Positions 45,966 through 52,846 of a stretch of 64,000 nucleotides of DNA are shown piece by piece. The translations under genes were made by a program, and so were the position numbers. The notes beneath the pieces are model-generated. The model was not told the DNA's origin. It did no database searches and worked only from the letters and a program-made list of their open reading frames with translations. Source of the stretch: CAYQTE01 sp964420285 (GTDB lineage Bacteria; Planctomycetota; Phycisphaerae; Tepidisphaerales; Tepidisphaeraceae). Each line of letters starts with the position of its first letter. Position 1 is the first letter of the stretch. The DNA is taken from assembly GCA_964420285.1 (NCBI GenBank), contig CAYQTE010000001.1, positions 124,001-188,000 of the forward strand, written 5' to 3'.

Positions 45966-47236
45966 GTCTCTTTCGCCCGCGCCAGCTTCTGATGAGCCTG
46001 GGCAAATTGGCCGCTGGCCAGCGCGGCGATGATGGACACCTCGCCCGCCAGCACCAACGCGCCGCAGACTTCGGCGAAAGCGTTGGCGTGGCCGGCGCCG
46101 GCCATGTGCAGAATATCCAGACACGCCCGCTGGCTGGGCAGGCCGGTTCCGCCGCCAACCGTTCCGACAATAAGATTCGGCAGCGTCACCGCGACGTATA
46201 ATGATCCGTCCGGGTTCTCCTGGAATCGCGTGATGCCCACCGCCGACTCCGCCACGCACGCCGCGTCCTGGCCGCATGCGATATACACGGCCGCCAGACC
46301 ATTGGCGTAGTGGCCCTGTATGCCGATGTTGCCGCTCAGCACGCCGCCGGTGGCTGAGATGCGGTAATACTCGACCATCTGCTTTGGCGTGCTGCGCAGG
46401 CGCCGCTGCACCAGGTCCGCCGGCAGCGATGCCTCGGCGATGACCTTCTTGCCGCGGACGGATTGAAAAGACTGGCTGGACGCCTTCTTGTCCCCCGACA
46501 TGTTTCCTTCGACGAACCAGTATTTCAGCTTGATGGGCGAATTGGCCTCGATGTGCCGGCACACCGCCGCGGTGGCGATGGTCACCATGTTCTGGCCCGC
46601 CGCGTCGCCGGTGAAGAACTCCAGAAGCAGATACACGTGGTTGCCTTCCAGGGTCACACTGACATCGCTCAGCTTTCCGTGCCGCGTTGTCGCTTCGGCT
46701 TCGGCGCGGAGAGTCGGCATTTGACCGGCCACCCACGTGACGAATTGTCCGGCTTCCACCACATCCTTGAACCCGAAGACCGGCGATCGCGTGACGCCCT
46801 CGTTGACCACAACGCTTGTACAACCGCCGGCATCGGATAGCGCCTGCGCGCCGCGCGTGTACGACGCCACCATCGCCGCCTCGGTCGTCGCCAGCGGCAC
46901 GTAATAGTCGCCCCGCGCAAACAGCCCGCGCACGCGCAACGGCCCGGCAATGCCGACCGGAACACGCACCGCTCCGACGAAGTTCTCGATGTTGTGCTCG
47001 TAGGCCGGCATCTGCTCGACGGTCATCGGATCGAGCACCTGCCCGCGCGTCGCCTCCGATGCGCCCAGCAGTCCCCAGCGACGTTCAACCGCGCCCGGAT
47101 CGATGCGCGAACCGCCCGCCACTCGCCGTGATACATCCTCATCCGGCGGGAAAGTCGGCAACCGGGGTTCGTCTCCGCCGCGCAGGTCGCGCAGGCGTTG
47201 AATGAACCGTGTCACCCGTTCAAAAGCCGTCGCCAC
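45962..47236 (-). CDS. Hydroxymethylglutaryl-CoA reductase, class I type
   Basis: 424 residues, no membrane anchor. HNIENFVGAVRVPVGIAGPL (ENVxG motif), PLATTEAAMVASYTRGAQAL (catalytic Glu), MSGDKKASSQSFQSVRGKKV (catalytic Lys), ACGQDAACVAESAVG (Asp), GTVGGGTGLPSQ (cofactor loop) and ASGQFAQAHQKLAR (C-terminal His) cover all known catalytic residues. It reduces HMG-CoA to mevalonate with NAD(P)H. No other mevalonate-pathway gene is in the window, although many planctomycetes are thought to use the MEP route, so its product may feed a special pathway. Confidence 0.9.
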   Translation of the reverse strand: MATAFERVTRFIQRLRDLRGGDEPRLPTFPPDEDVSRRVAGGSRIDPGAVERRWGLLGASEATRGQVLDPMTVEQMPAYEHNIENFVGAVRVPVGIAGPLRVRGLFARGDYYVPLATTEAAMVASYTRGAQALSDAGGCTSVVVNEGVTRSPVFGFKDVVEAGQFVTWVAGQMPTLRAEAEATTRHGKLSDVSVTLEGNHVYLLLEFFTGDAAGQNMVTIATAAVCRHIEANSPIKLKYWFVEGNMSGDKKASSQSFQSVRGKKVIAEASLPADLVQRRLRSTPKQMVEYYRISATGGVLSGNIGIQGHYANGLAAVYIACGQDAACVAESAVGITRFQENPDGSLYVAVTLPNLIVGTVGGGTGLPSQRACLDILHMAGAGHANAFAEVCGALVLAGEVSIIAALASGQFAQAHQKLARAKET

Positions 47237-47254
47237 GCTTGGCCTCCCTGATTG

Positions 47255-48862
47255 TCAAACGACCCACATTATGACAGAAGCCGTATCGCACTTCACCCCC
47301 CGCCCATTCATCAGCCGCCGCAAGGCTGGATAGTCAATCTTCGCATTGTGCCGTTTATCCACGGGAATGCGGTCGAGAAATCGAATCTCGTCAATTCCGG
47401 CCCAGGCCAATTCGCGATGCAGGGTTTCTTCAAGAACAGCCCCGGCCGGCTCGACAATGAGCACGCGCTTCCCCTCCCGGGGCATCAGCGCGCAGCGGCG
47501 CACGCCGGCGATGCGGCTGGCGGCGCATTCCACCGCGAGGGGATAGAGGATTCCGCGGCCGTCCTGGACCTTTGCATCCGCCCGGCCCAGAAGCCAAAGA
47601 CGCCCGCGATCGTCCAGATATCCCGCGTCGCCCGTGCGATGCCACACCCCGTCGCCCACGCGCCACTTGGTTTGGTCATCCCCCACTCCGCCAAGATAGC
47701 CGCCAAGAACATGGCCGCCATGAACGATGATCTCGCCGGGCCGCCTGTTCGACAGGCACAGGCCGGCGAAATCCGCCGCCGCCACCGGCGCCAGCGCCCG
47801 GCCCCATTGGTTCTCGATGATTCGCAGGTCGATATCCGGCACCGGCCGTCCCGCCAATAGCCCGCCGCCGCAAAACATCTCGTGCAGATCATCGGTGGAG
47901 ATGTCATTCCAGTCGATATCCGCGATCGGCTCGGCCTCGGTGGAACCATACACGGCGGTCACGCGTGCCCTGGGCATCGTCCGTTGCAGGCGCTGCAGAA
48001 GTCCCGGAAAAACCGGCGCTCCGCCCGTGTAAATGCGGGTGAGCGTGGCCAGCGATCCGGCGGCGTCCGGCCCTTCCAGCAACCGCTCGAAGAATGCCGG
48101 CGAGGCCACGCATCGCGTCACCCGATGGGTCACGATCTGCCGCAGCACCGGCGCCGGATCGATCGAACCCGGCCGGCGCAGGTCCGCATCGGGTATCACG
48201 CTGCTGACGCCGCTGGCGAGATTGGCCAGCGAGAAAATCGGCAATGTCGGCAGATCGATCTCGCCGGCCGTCAACGCAATCGCGCGGCGCAGCGATTCAT
48301 TCTGCACCGCAAGAAATCCGTGCGATCGGACGGCCGCCTTGGGCTGGCCGGTGCTGCCGCTGGTGAATGTGACCAGCGCCGCGTCGTCGGATTGCCGGGG
48401 AACGATCGCCGCACGCGCCGGGCGTTGTCGGCCGCGCTCCCACCGCGCGGCCCATGGCATCGGCCAGCCCACCGTGAACGCCCGCCGTACACGGCGCAGC
48501 GCCGCGCACTTCAGCCGCAGCAGATGCGCCCGGCTGATCGCGATCATCGCGGCCGGCTTGACCATCTCGCAGCAGCGGTTGATATGCTCCGCACCGGCCG
48601 ACGGATCGAGGAATGTCGCCACCGCCCCGACGCGGAAGATCGCGATCAGCGCCACGTAGAGATCGATCGACATCGGCACGAAGACCAGCACGTGATCGCC
48701 GGCCCCGACGCCGCCGTTCTCAAGGTACGTCGCCTGTCGAGCCGATCGCTCGTCCAACTCCGCAAACGAAATGCTCCGCCTGCGCCGGCCGCGGCCTTGG
48801 ATAATGGCGGCGCTGCCCGGACGCTCGCCGGCCTGACGAATCAGCAGGTGGGCGATGTTCAT
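47255..48862 (-). CDS. Acyl-CoA synthetase/AMP-dependent ligase
   Basis: 535 residues, ANL superfamily, cytoplasmic. LVTFTSGSTGQPKAAVRSHG is the phosphate-binding loop, VTAVYGSTEAEPIADIDW the A5 motif, HRTGDAGYLDDRGRLWLLGR the A7-A8 hinge, and NAKIDYPALRRL near the C-terminus carries the catalytic Lys. It resembles OleC-like and fatty-acid ligases. It would activate a fatty acid or other carboxylate as adenylate. 4-bp overlap (ATGA) with the GNAT gene before it; 18 bp to the HMG-CoA reductase gene. Confidence 0.85.
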   Translation of the reverse strand: MNIAHLLIRQAGERPGSAAIIQGRGRRRRSISFAELDERSARQATYLENGGVGAGDHVLVFVPMSIDLYVALIAIFRVGAVATFLDPSAGAEHINRCCEMVKPAAMIAISRAHLLRLKCAALRRVRRAFTVGWPMPWAARWERGRQRPARAAIVPRQSDDAALVTFTSGSTGQPKAAVRSHGFLAVQNESLRRAIALTAGEIDLPTLPIFSLANLASGVSSVIPDADLRRPGSIDPAPVLRQIVTHRVTRCVASPAFFERLLEGPDAAGSLATLTRIYTGGAPVFPGLLQRLQRTMPRARVTAVYGSTEAEPIADIDWNDISTDDLHEMFCGGGLLAGRPVPDIDLRIIENQWGRALAPVAAADFAGLCLSNRRPGEIIVHGGHVLGGYLGGVGDDQTKWRVGDGVWHRTGDAGYLDDRGRLWLLGRADAKVQDGRGILYPLAVECAASRIAGVRRCALMPREGKRVLIVEPAGAVLEETLHRELAWAGIDEIRFLDRIPVDKRHNAKIDYPALRRLMNGRGVKCDTASVIMWVV

Positions 48863-49854
48863 GCCGCGATTTCCTTCACATACAGCGCATATTGCCGCAT
48901 GCAATGCCCGGTTCGCCCCGATATCTTCATCGAGCGGTTGCTCTCATGCATCAGCGCATGAATGACCCGGCGATATCCCAACTGCCGCGCGGATTGTTGA
49001 AACTGATCCAGCAGAACGCTGCCCAACCCCGCGCCCGTTCGGCCCGGCCGCACCGCAAGTGTCTTGGCGACCGCCGTGTCGATCGGCGCGCCCCGCTCGG
49101 CCTGCGTCACGTCCGGCAGCCCGAACATGAATCCCACCAGTTGTCCCTCCTTCTCCGCCAGCAACACCAGTTCACGCCGGATATAACCCTTCAGCGGCGC
49201 GTACATCGCCAGAAACTCCTCCCGCGCAATGGGAGTGTAGAGAAAATTGTCCGCAAAGGCGGCAATGGATAATTCGTGTACGGCCGACAACTCCTCTTCG
49301 TAGCGGACAAGATCGATCGGGCGGATGCGGATTCCCGCGTCGTTCAGCCGCGCCAGCGCCCCCGGCACGCGCGGATCGACCGCCGAAAGATCGTCGTTCA
49401 AGGCCGAAAAATAATGCGATATCGGCGCGAACCCCGCCGCCTGGAAATGCCCCGGCCAGTCGTCGGGATTGTCCGGCTCCAGAAAGAACGGCGGCTCCGA
49501 ACCCCGCTGCGTCACCAGCCGGTAACGCCGCCACGTGTTTCCATCCATCGGCCCGACGACACAGCGAAATCCCCGCAGCCCCAACTGCCGGCAGGCATGA
49601 TCCAGCACCGCGCCGCCCGCCGCCGCATCCGCCGCCGCGTAATGCCCCAGCACGCCCGCCGCTCGGTCCAGATACCTCGGCGTCGCCTTGGTCCAAATGG
49701 AACACCTCGCCACCAGTTGATTGTCGCGGATCACGGCGTAGTGCGCGGTCGGCCCATGCCGCCGCAGCGTTGCAGGATCCAACGGCGACACGGCGGGATT
49801 GATTCCATCCGGCCAGCCATTCTTACCCGGCCCCAACTCGACGATTCGATCCAT
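48859..49854 (-). CDS. GNAT-family N-acyltransferase
   Basis: 331 residues, cytoplasmic. C-terminal GNAT domain: KTLAVRPGRTGAGLGSVLLDQF (acyl-CoA loop V-x-x-x-R-x-G) with HALMHESNRSMKISGRTG. The N-terminal half has a second GNAT-like fold (FRCVVGPMDGNTWRRYRLVT) typical of a planctomycete/actinobacterial subgroup. It would transfer an acyl group to an amine. First gene of the cluster; the next gene starts inside its stop codon. The ATG follows a GGGTGAG stretch. Confidence 0.78.
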   Translation of the reverse strand: MDRIVELGPGKNGWPDGINPAVSPLDPATLRRHGPTAHYAVIRDNQLVARCSIWTKATPRYLDRAAGVLGHYAAADAAAGGAVLDHACRQLGLRGFRCVVGPMDGNTWRRYRLVTQRGSEPPFFLEPDNPDDWPGHFQAAGFAPISHYFSALNDDLSAVDPRVPGALARLNDAGIRIRPIDLVRYEEELSAVHELSIAAFADNFLYTPIAREEFLAMYAPLKGYIRRELVLLAEKEGQLVGFMFGLPDVTQAERGAPIDTAVAKTLAVRPGRTGAGLGSVLLDQFQQSARQLGYRRVIHALMHESNRSMKISGRTGHCMRQYALYVKEIAA

Positions 49855-50093
49855 ATCTCACCCCGTATGTGCAACCGCCCGAATCCCGAAACGGCCGTGA
49901 GCGGACTACTTATGCCTTGTCGTTTCAACCTATCCGGAATCCCGAAGATGTACCAGCCAGGCTGGTTGAAAATCGCGGCTCGCGGACCGTTGCCAAAGTC
50001 CGTGCAACGACGAGCCGGGGCGGCCGTTGCCGAACTGTTTGCCGCCCGCGCAGTGGGCAAGAGCGTATGTTGATCCGGATCAGACTACAGGCC
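49855..50093. other. Upstream region of the HMGR cluster
   Basis: 239 bp with no gene. It must carry the minus-strand promoter of the seven-gene cluster; a clear -35/-10 pair was not found. Confidence 0.4.
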
Positions 50094-50123
50094 GCAAAAA
50101 AGCCCCGGCGGGCAACCGGGGCC
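50094..50123 (-). terminator. Rho-independent terminator
   Basis: On the minus strand GCCCCGG-TTGCCCG-CCGGGGC is followed by TTTTTT: a 7-bp perfect stem with a T-run. It lies about 90 bp after the VOC-family gene on the same strand and isolates that gene from the cluster. Confidence 0.85.
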
Positions 50124-50214
50124 TGTGCTCCCAGGGATGGGAGTCTGTCCAAGCGGGTCACTTGGACTTGAGGGTTGTTTCGGCTCTGGCTCGCCCAGGC
50201 GACTGCACGTTCGA

Positions 50215-50691
50215 TCACCCCTGGACCGCAGCACGTTCCAGTGCCGCCACGTCGATCTTCTTCATCTTTACCATCGCCTCGAACACGCGCTTCCGCTTGG
50301 CCGGGTCGGGATCGGACATCAGGCGGGGAAGCGCACGAGGAACGATTTGCCAGGACAGGCCGAACTTGTCTTTCAACCAGCCACACTGCTCATTCTCGGG
50401 ATGCGCCGACAGCGCCGTCCAGTAGCGGTCCACTTCCGCCTGATCCGCGCAGTCAATCGACATTGAAATCGCTTCGCTAAACCGGAACTGGGGCCCGCCG
50501 TTGAGACCGCTAAAGCTGCGGCCGGCGAGCTTGAAGAGCACCAGCAGCGCATCGCCGGCCTTGCCGTTGGGATAGTCGCCAGGTGAGCGGACGATGTCGG
50601 TGATCTCCGAATTGGGGATCAGTCCGACGTAGAAGCGAGCCGCTTCTTCGGCGTTGTGGTCGAACCAAAGGCAGGTTGTAATCTTTTCCAT
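50215..50691 (-). CDS. VOC-family protein, PhnB/3-demethylubiquinone methyltransferase-like
   Basis: 158 residues. ITTCLWFDHNAEEAARFYVG, VLFKLAGRSFSGLNGGPQFR, FGLSWQIVPRALPRLMSDPD and RVFEAMVKMKKIDVAALERA match the VOC family annotated as 3-dmu-9_3-mt or PhnB-like. Members are dioxygenase/glyoxalase-fold proteins of mostly unknown substrate. GGAG precedes the ATG at 50691. Its terminator follows. Confidence 0.9.
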   Translation of the reverse strand: MEKITTCLWFDHNAEEAARFYVGLIPNSEITDIVRSPGDYPNGKAGDALLVLFKLAGRSFSGLNGGPQFRFSEAISMSIDCADQAEVDRYWTALSAHPENEQCGWLKDKFGLSWQIVPRALPRLMSDPDPAKRKRVFEAMVKMKKIDVAALERAAVQG

Positions 50692-51040
50692 TTCGTTCTC
50701 CCGTTGAGTCAAAAAGGCTTATCGAGCGTCGCGGATAATATCATGGGGGATCGCATTGGAAAACGCAGAAAACGTCCTGCTCTGCGAAAAATGGGCAAAC
50801 CTCGGGATCGATGCTTGTGCGTTTGGACGAACAGGCGCGTTTCAGAGATGCCGCGGGCTGAGGAAGATGGCCGATTCTGGCGATCAAGGCGGCATTGCAG
50901 GAAGTGAGCCGGGACGTTTGGCGCGTCGAGGTTCGATCGTAGAACGATGACATAAAACGCCGTTCAGATTTTTCTCTTGCTTTTTCGCGGCAAAACGGAA
51001 TAATTCAAACGATCGGCACGTTATGTCGATGGAGATTTCT
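50692..51040. other. Intergenic region between VOC gene and small ORF
   Basis: About 350 bp. TTGCTT followed after 18 bases by TAATTC (near 50981-51010) could be a promoter for the small ORF or the tRNA array. Otherwise nothing was seen. Confidence 0.3.
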
Positions 51041-51148
51041 ATGAGGCAGTTTTTGAGTTCATCTAAACCAGCAAGTCGCGAAGCGACTCAGCGCCATCAA
51101 GCGCTAGGTCGATTCGCACTTAATATGCGCGATTATACGCGCATATAA
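51041..51148 (+). CDS. Candidate small ORF, 35 residues
   Basis: MRQFLSSSKPASREATQRHQ begins a short basic peptide ending in RDYTRI. GGAG lies 6 bases before the ATG. The last codons coincide with a perfect 9-bp palindrome. No homology was recognised and it may not be translated. Confidence 0.25.
   Translation: MRQFLSSSKPASREATQRHQALGRFALNMRDYTRI
51123..51146. repeat. Perfect palindrome ATATGCGCG/CGCGCATAT
   Basis: Nine-base arms (51123-51131 and 51138-51146) around ATTATA. It sits before the tRNA-like element and tRNA array and may be an operator or a processing signal. Confidence 0.6.
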
Positions 51149-51163
51149 GCTCCCTGCCTCTTT

Positions 51164-51267
51164 CGGCCGGGAGTTCTTCCCGGCGAAAGTGATCCTTACT
51201 TTATATCCGGGAAGAAGTTGGCTCGCTCTTGAGTGCGAGGCCGGTGGTTGAATTCCACCTTGGCCGA
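51164..51267 (+). other. tRNA-like element at the head of the array
   Basis: CGGCCGG (51164) pairs with TTGGCCG (51260-51266) as a 7-bp acceptor-like stem with two G-U pairs. A T-arm-like hairpin GGTGG-TTGAATT-CCACC precedes it, and CTCGC-TCTTGAGT-GCGAG looks like an anticodon arm with an 8-base loop. A 10-bp hairpin (51174-51183 with 51207-51216) replaces the D-arm. C56 of the T-loop is G. It is not a normal tRNA. Confidence 0.4.
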
Positions 51268-51318
51268 CGCTGGGAGTGCGCTTGTGGCCCATGTGGGATG
51301 GGCTGAACAGGGTTCTGC

Positions 51319-51419
51319 GCGCTGTTAGCTCAGAGGCACAGCGCCCGGAGCGATCAGCGGGAGTTCGGAGAGCCACCGCCTTTCAGGCGGATGGGTGGGT
51401 TCGAGTCCCGCCCGGTGCA
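51319..51419 (+). tRNA. tRNA-Glu(TTC)-like with a D-loop insertion
   Basis: Anticodon arm with loop CTTTCAG (anticodon TTC), T-arm GTGGG-TTCGAGT-CCCGC, and D-stem GCTC/GAGC, but the D-loop has about 31 extra bases (near 51339-51369). Acceptor GCGCTGT/CCGGTGC has one mismatch. 101 nt instead of about 72. No CCA is encoded. Confidence 0.5.
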
Positions 51420-51421
51420 TG

Positions 51422-51442
51422 TATGGCGGCAAGGCCGCCATA
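51422..51442. repeat. Perfect hairpin after tRNA 1
   Basis: TATGGCGGC-AAG-GCCGCCATA: 9-bp arms with a 3-base loop. Similar hairpins follow the tRNAs ending at 51997 and 52521. Confidence 0.75.
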
Positions 51443-51536
51443 GAGAGTGGAGCAGTAGACAGTAGAACAGTAGAAGCGTGGGCGGCGGCGAGCTATCGGT
51501 CGACCTTCTACTTTCTACTATCTACTGTCCACTCTC
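51443..51536. repeat. Imperfect long palindrome of AGTAGAC-type units
   Basis: GAGAGTGGAGCAGTAGACAG... (51443-51476) is largely the inverse of ...CTACTGTCCACTCTC (51505-51536). The units are AGTAGAC, AGTAGAA and CAGTAGA. The 28 bp between are GC-rich. Confidence 0.7.
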
Positions 51537-51555
51537 GCGCCGCGAGGCGGCGTAC

Positions 51556-51629
51556 GGTTCAGTAGCCCAATCGGCAGAGGCGCCTGACTCAGAATCAGGT
51601 TAGTGCAGGTTCGACTCCTGCCTGAACCA
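51556..51629 (+). tRNA. tRNA-Leu(CAG) with short variable loop
   Basis: Acceptor GGTTCAG/CTGAACC, anticodon arm CCTGA-CTCAGAA-TCAGG, T-arm GCAGG-TTCGACT-CCTGC, all fully paired. The variable loop is only 5 bases (TTAGT), whereas bacterial tRNA-Leu normally has a long variable arm. No CCA encoded. Confidence 0.85.
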
Positions 51630-51637
51630 TGAAGTTG

Positions 51638-51712
51638 GTTGCGGTAGCTCAATCGGATCAGAGCGCGGCCCTGCGAAGGCCGAGGCTGAAGGTTCGAGCC
51701 CTTCCCGCAACA
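51638..51712 (+). tRNA. tRNA-Arg(GCG)
   Basis: Acceptor GTTGCGG/CCGCAAC, D-stem GCTC/GAGC, anticodon arm CGGCC-CTGCGAA-GGCCG, T-arm GAAGG-TTCGAGC-CCTTC. All stems pair. Bacteria normally read CGN with ACG, so the GCG anticodon is unusual. Confidence 0.88.
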
Positions 51713-51753
51713 TGAACGCTTGGGCCCGCCCCGAGCGAACAAAGCGAGTCGAA

Positions 51754-51824
51754 GGGCCCGTCGTCCAATGGCAGGACTCCTGGCCTGCAACCAGGAAATG
51801 AGGGTTCAAATCCCTCCGGCGTCC
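51754..51824 (+). tRNA. tRNA with TGC (Ala) anticodon by position, degenerate
   Basis: D-stem GTCC/GGAC, anticodon arm CCTGG-CCTGCAA-CCAGG, T-arm GAGGG-TTCAAAT-CCCTC. Position 33 is C rather than T, and the acceptor GGGCCCG/CGGCGTC has two mismatches. By loop position the anticodon is TGC (Ala). Confidence 0.6.
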
Positions 51825-51836
51825 AATGGGCGGGTT

Positions 51837-51911
51837 GCTCTGGTAGCCCAATCCGGCAGAGGCGCGTGATCGAGGGTCACGTTGTTGCAGGTTCGAATCC
51901 TGCTCAGAGCA
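51837..51911 (+). tRNA. tRNA with GAG (Leu) anticodon by position, C33
   Basis: Acceptor GCTCTGG/TCAGAGC, anticodon arm CGTGA-TCGAGGG-TCACG, T-arm GCAGG-TTCGAAT-CCTGC. Position 33 is C. The anticodon reads GAG; a one-base shift would give CGA (Ser). Short variable loop. Confidence 0.65.
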
Positions 51912-51923
51912 CCTTGAATTCTG

Positions 51924-51997
51924 GCCGCGGTAGCCCAACGGCAGAGGCGGCGGTCTCAAGAACCGTTTGCGTGTGGGTTCGAATCCCACCCGCGGCA
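51924..51997 (+). tRNA. tRNA-Leu(CAA) with short variable loop
   Basis: Acceptor GCCGCGG/CCGCGGC, anticodon arm GCGGT-CTCAAGA-ACCGT, T-arm GTGGG-TTCGAAT-CCCAC. All stems pair. The variable loop is 6 bases, unlike normal tRNA-Leu. Confidence 0.85.
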
Positions 51998-52016
51998 ATG
52001 CGAGCCTTGCTCGCAT
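51998..52016. repeat. Perfect hairpin after the tRNA ending at 51997
   Basis: ATGCGAGC-CTT-GCTCGCAT, 8-bp arms and 3-base loop, starting immediately after the tRNA. Confidence 0.75.
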
Positions 52017-52100
52017 GGAACAGGTGAACGGGAGAACAGGCGAGCGGGAGATGCTGAATCATGAGTAGTAGTTCATCAAGTAGCGATGGCTCCGAACGAC

Positions 52101-52184
52101 GGAGGGTTGGCTGAACTGGTAAGGCACCCGTCTCGAAAACGGGCGGACTTTCGAGTCCTGGGGGTTCGAATCCCTCACCCTCCT
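52101..52184 (+). tRNA. tRNA-Ser(CGA)
   Basis: Class II tRNA. Acceptor GGAGGGT/ACCCTCC, anticodon arm CCCGT-CTCGAAA-ACGGG, long variable arm GGACT-TTCG-AGTCC, T-arm loop TTCGAAT. Normal tRNA-Ser features; no CCA. Confidence 0.93.
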
Positions 52185-52188
52185 TGAC

Positions 52189-52206
52189 AGCGCCGACAAC
52201 GGCGCT
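52189..52206. repeat. Perfect hairpin between the two tRNA-Ser genes
   Basis: AGCGCCG-ACAA-CGGCGCT with 7-bp arms lies in the 25-bp spacer. Confidence 0.7.
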
Positions 52207-52209
52207 CCC

Positions 52210-52298
52210 GGAGGGTTGGCAGAGTGGTTGATCGCGCCGCGTTGCTAACGCGGACGGCGCAGCAATGTGCCGCGGAGGTTCGAATCCTCCACCCTCCG
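52210..52298 (+). tRNA. tRNA-Ser(GCT)
   Basis: Class II. Acceptor GGAGGGT/ACCCTCC, anticodon arm CCGCG-TTGCTAA-CGCGG, variable arm of about 20 bases (ACGGCGCAGCAATGTGCCGC), T-arm GGAGG-TTCGAAT-CCTCC. Confidence 0.93.
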
Positions 52299-52357
52299 CT
52301 GTGAAGGCAGCCGTGAAATGCGGTTGCACGCTCTTTGACAAGTTCATTTCCGATTTC

Positions 52358-52430
52358 GTCGCCATGGCTCAGCGGGATGAGCGTTCGGCTGTCAACCGAA
52401 AGGTCATGGGTTCAACTCCCATTGGCGGCG
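52358..52430 (+). tRNA. tRNA-Asp(GTC)
   Basis: Acceptor GTCGCCA/TGGCGGC, D-stem GCTC/GAGC, anticodon arm TTCGG-CTGTCAA-CCGAA, T-arm ATGGG-TTCAACT-CCCAT. All pairs fit, one G-U. Confidence 0.9.
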
Positions 52431-52449
52431 CGTGGCTCAGTGGCCGGAC

Positions 52450-52521
52450 GTGGATTTAGCTTAGACGGTAGAGCGGAGGTCTGAAAATCCTCTCAGCCTG
52501 GTTCGACTCCAGGAATCCACA
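52450..52521 (+). tRNA. tRNA-Phe(GAA)
   Basis: Acceptor GTGGATT/AATCCAC, D-stem GCTT/GAGC, anticodon loop CTGAAAA with one T-T mismatch in its stem, T-arm CCTGG-TTCGACT-CCAGG. Confidence 0.88.
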
Positions 52522-52540
52522 ATGCGACCGTCGGTCGCAT
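52522..52540. repeat. Perfect hairpin after tRNA-Phe
   Basis: ATGCGACC-GTC-GGTCGCAT, 8-bp arms and 3-base loop, immediately after the tRNA. Followed by GAGCAGGGGAGCAGTAGAGC-type repeats. Confidence 0.75.
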
Positions 52541-52602
52541 AGAGCAGGGGAGCAGTAGAGCAGGCGGCAGGATAGCATGAATGCAAAGATCAGGAAATCA
52601 TC

Positions 52603-52676
52603 GGGTGCGTAGCTCAACGGCAGAGCGGAGGCCTCATAAGCCTAAGGTTGTTGGTTCGAATCCAACCGTTCACCCA
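52603..52676 (+). tRNA. tRNA-Met(CAT)
   Basis: Anticodon loop CTCATAA (CAT), D-stem GCTC/GAGC, T-arm GTTGG-TTCGAAT-CCAAC. Acceptor GGGTGCG pairs with CG-TT-CACCC only if TT is bulged. It could be elongator Met or lysidine-modified Ile; the sequence does not decide. Confidence 0.75.
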
Positions 52677-52687
52677 TCGCGGCGGAC

Positions 52688-52761
52688 TCAGGGATAGTTC
52701 AACCCGGTAGAACGCTCGGCTCTGAACCGAGTGGTTGAAGGTTCGAATCCTTCTCCCTGAA
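52688..52761 (+). tRNA. tRNA-Gln(CTG)
   Basis: Acceptor TCAGGGA/TCCCTGA, D-stem GTTC/GAAC, anticodon arm CTCGG-CTCTGAA-CCGAG, T-arm GAAGG-TTCGAAT-CCTTC. Fully paired. Confidence 0.92.
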
Positions 52762-52762
52762 C

Positions 52763-52835
52763 TGAGCTGTAGGTCAACCGGTAGCACCGCCGGTCTTTGA
52801 ATCCGGAGATCGTGGTTCGAATCCACGCGGCTCAA
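52763..52835 (+). tRNA. tRNA-Gln(TTG)
   Basis: Starts 1 bp after the previous tRNA. Acceptor TGAGCTG/CGGCTCA, anticodon loop CTTTGAA (TTG) with a T-T closing mismatch, T-arm CGTGG-TTCGAAT-CCACG. Confidence 0.9.
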
Positions 52836-52846
52836 GTTGCCGAGTT

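Noticed and set aside
45966..46823. N-terminal extension of the UbiA protein
   Set aside because: It is a frame inside the HMG-CoA reductase gene; the real start overlaps that gene's stop by 4 bp.
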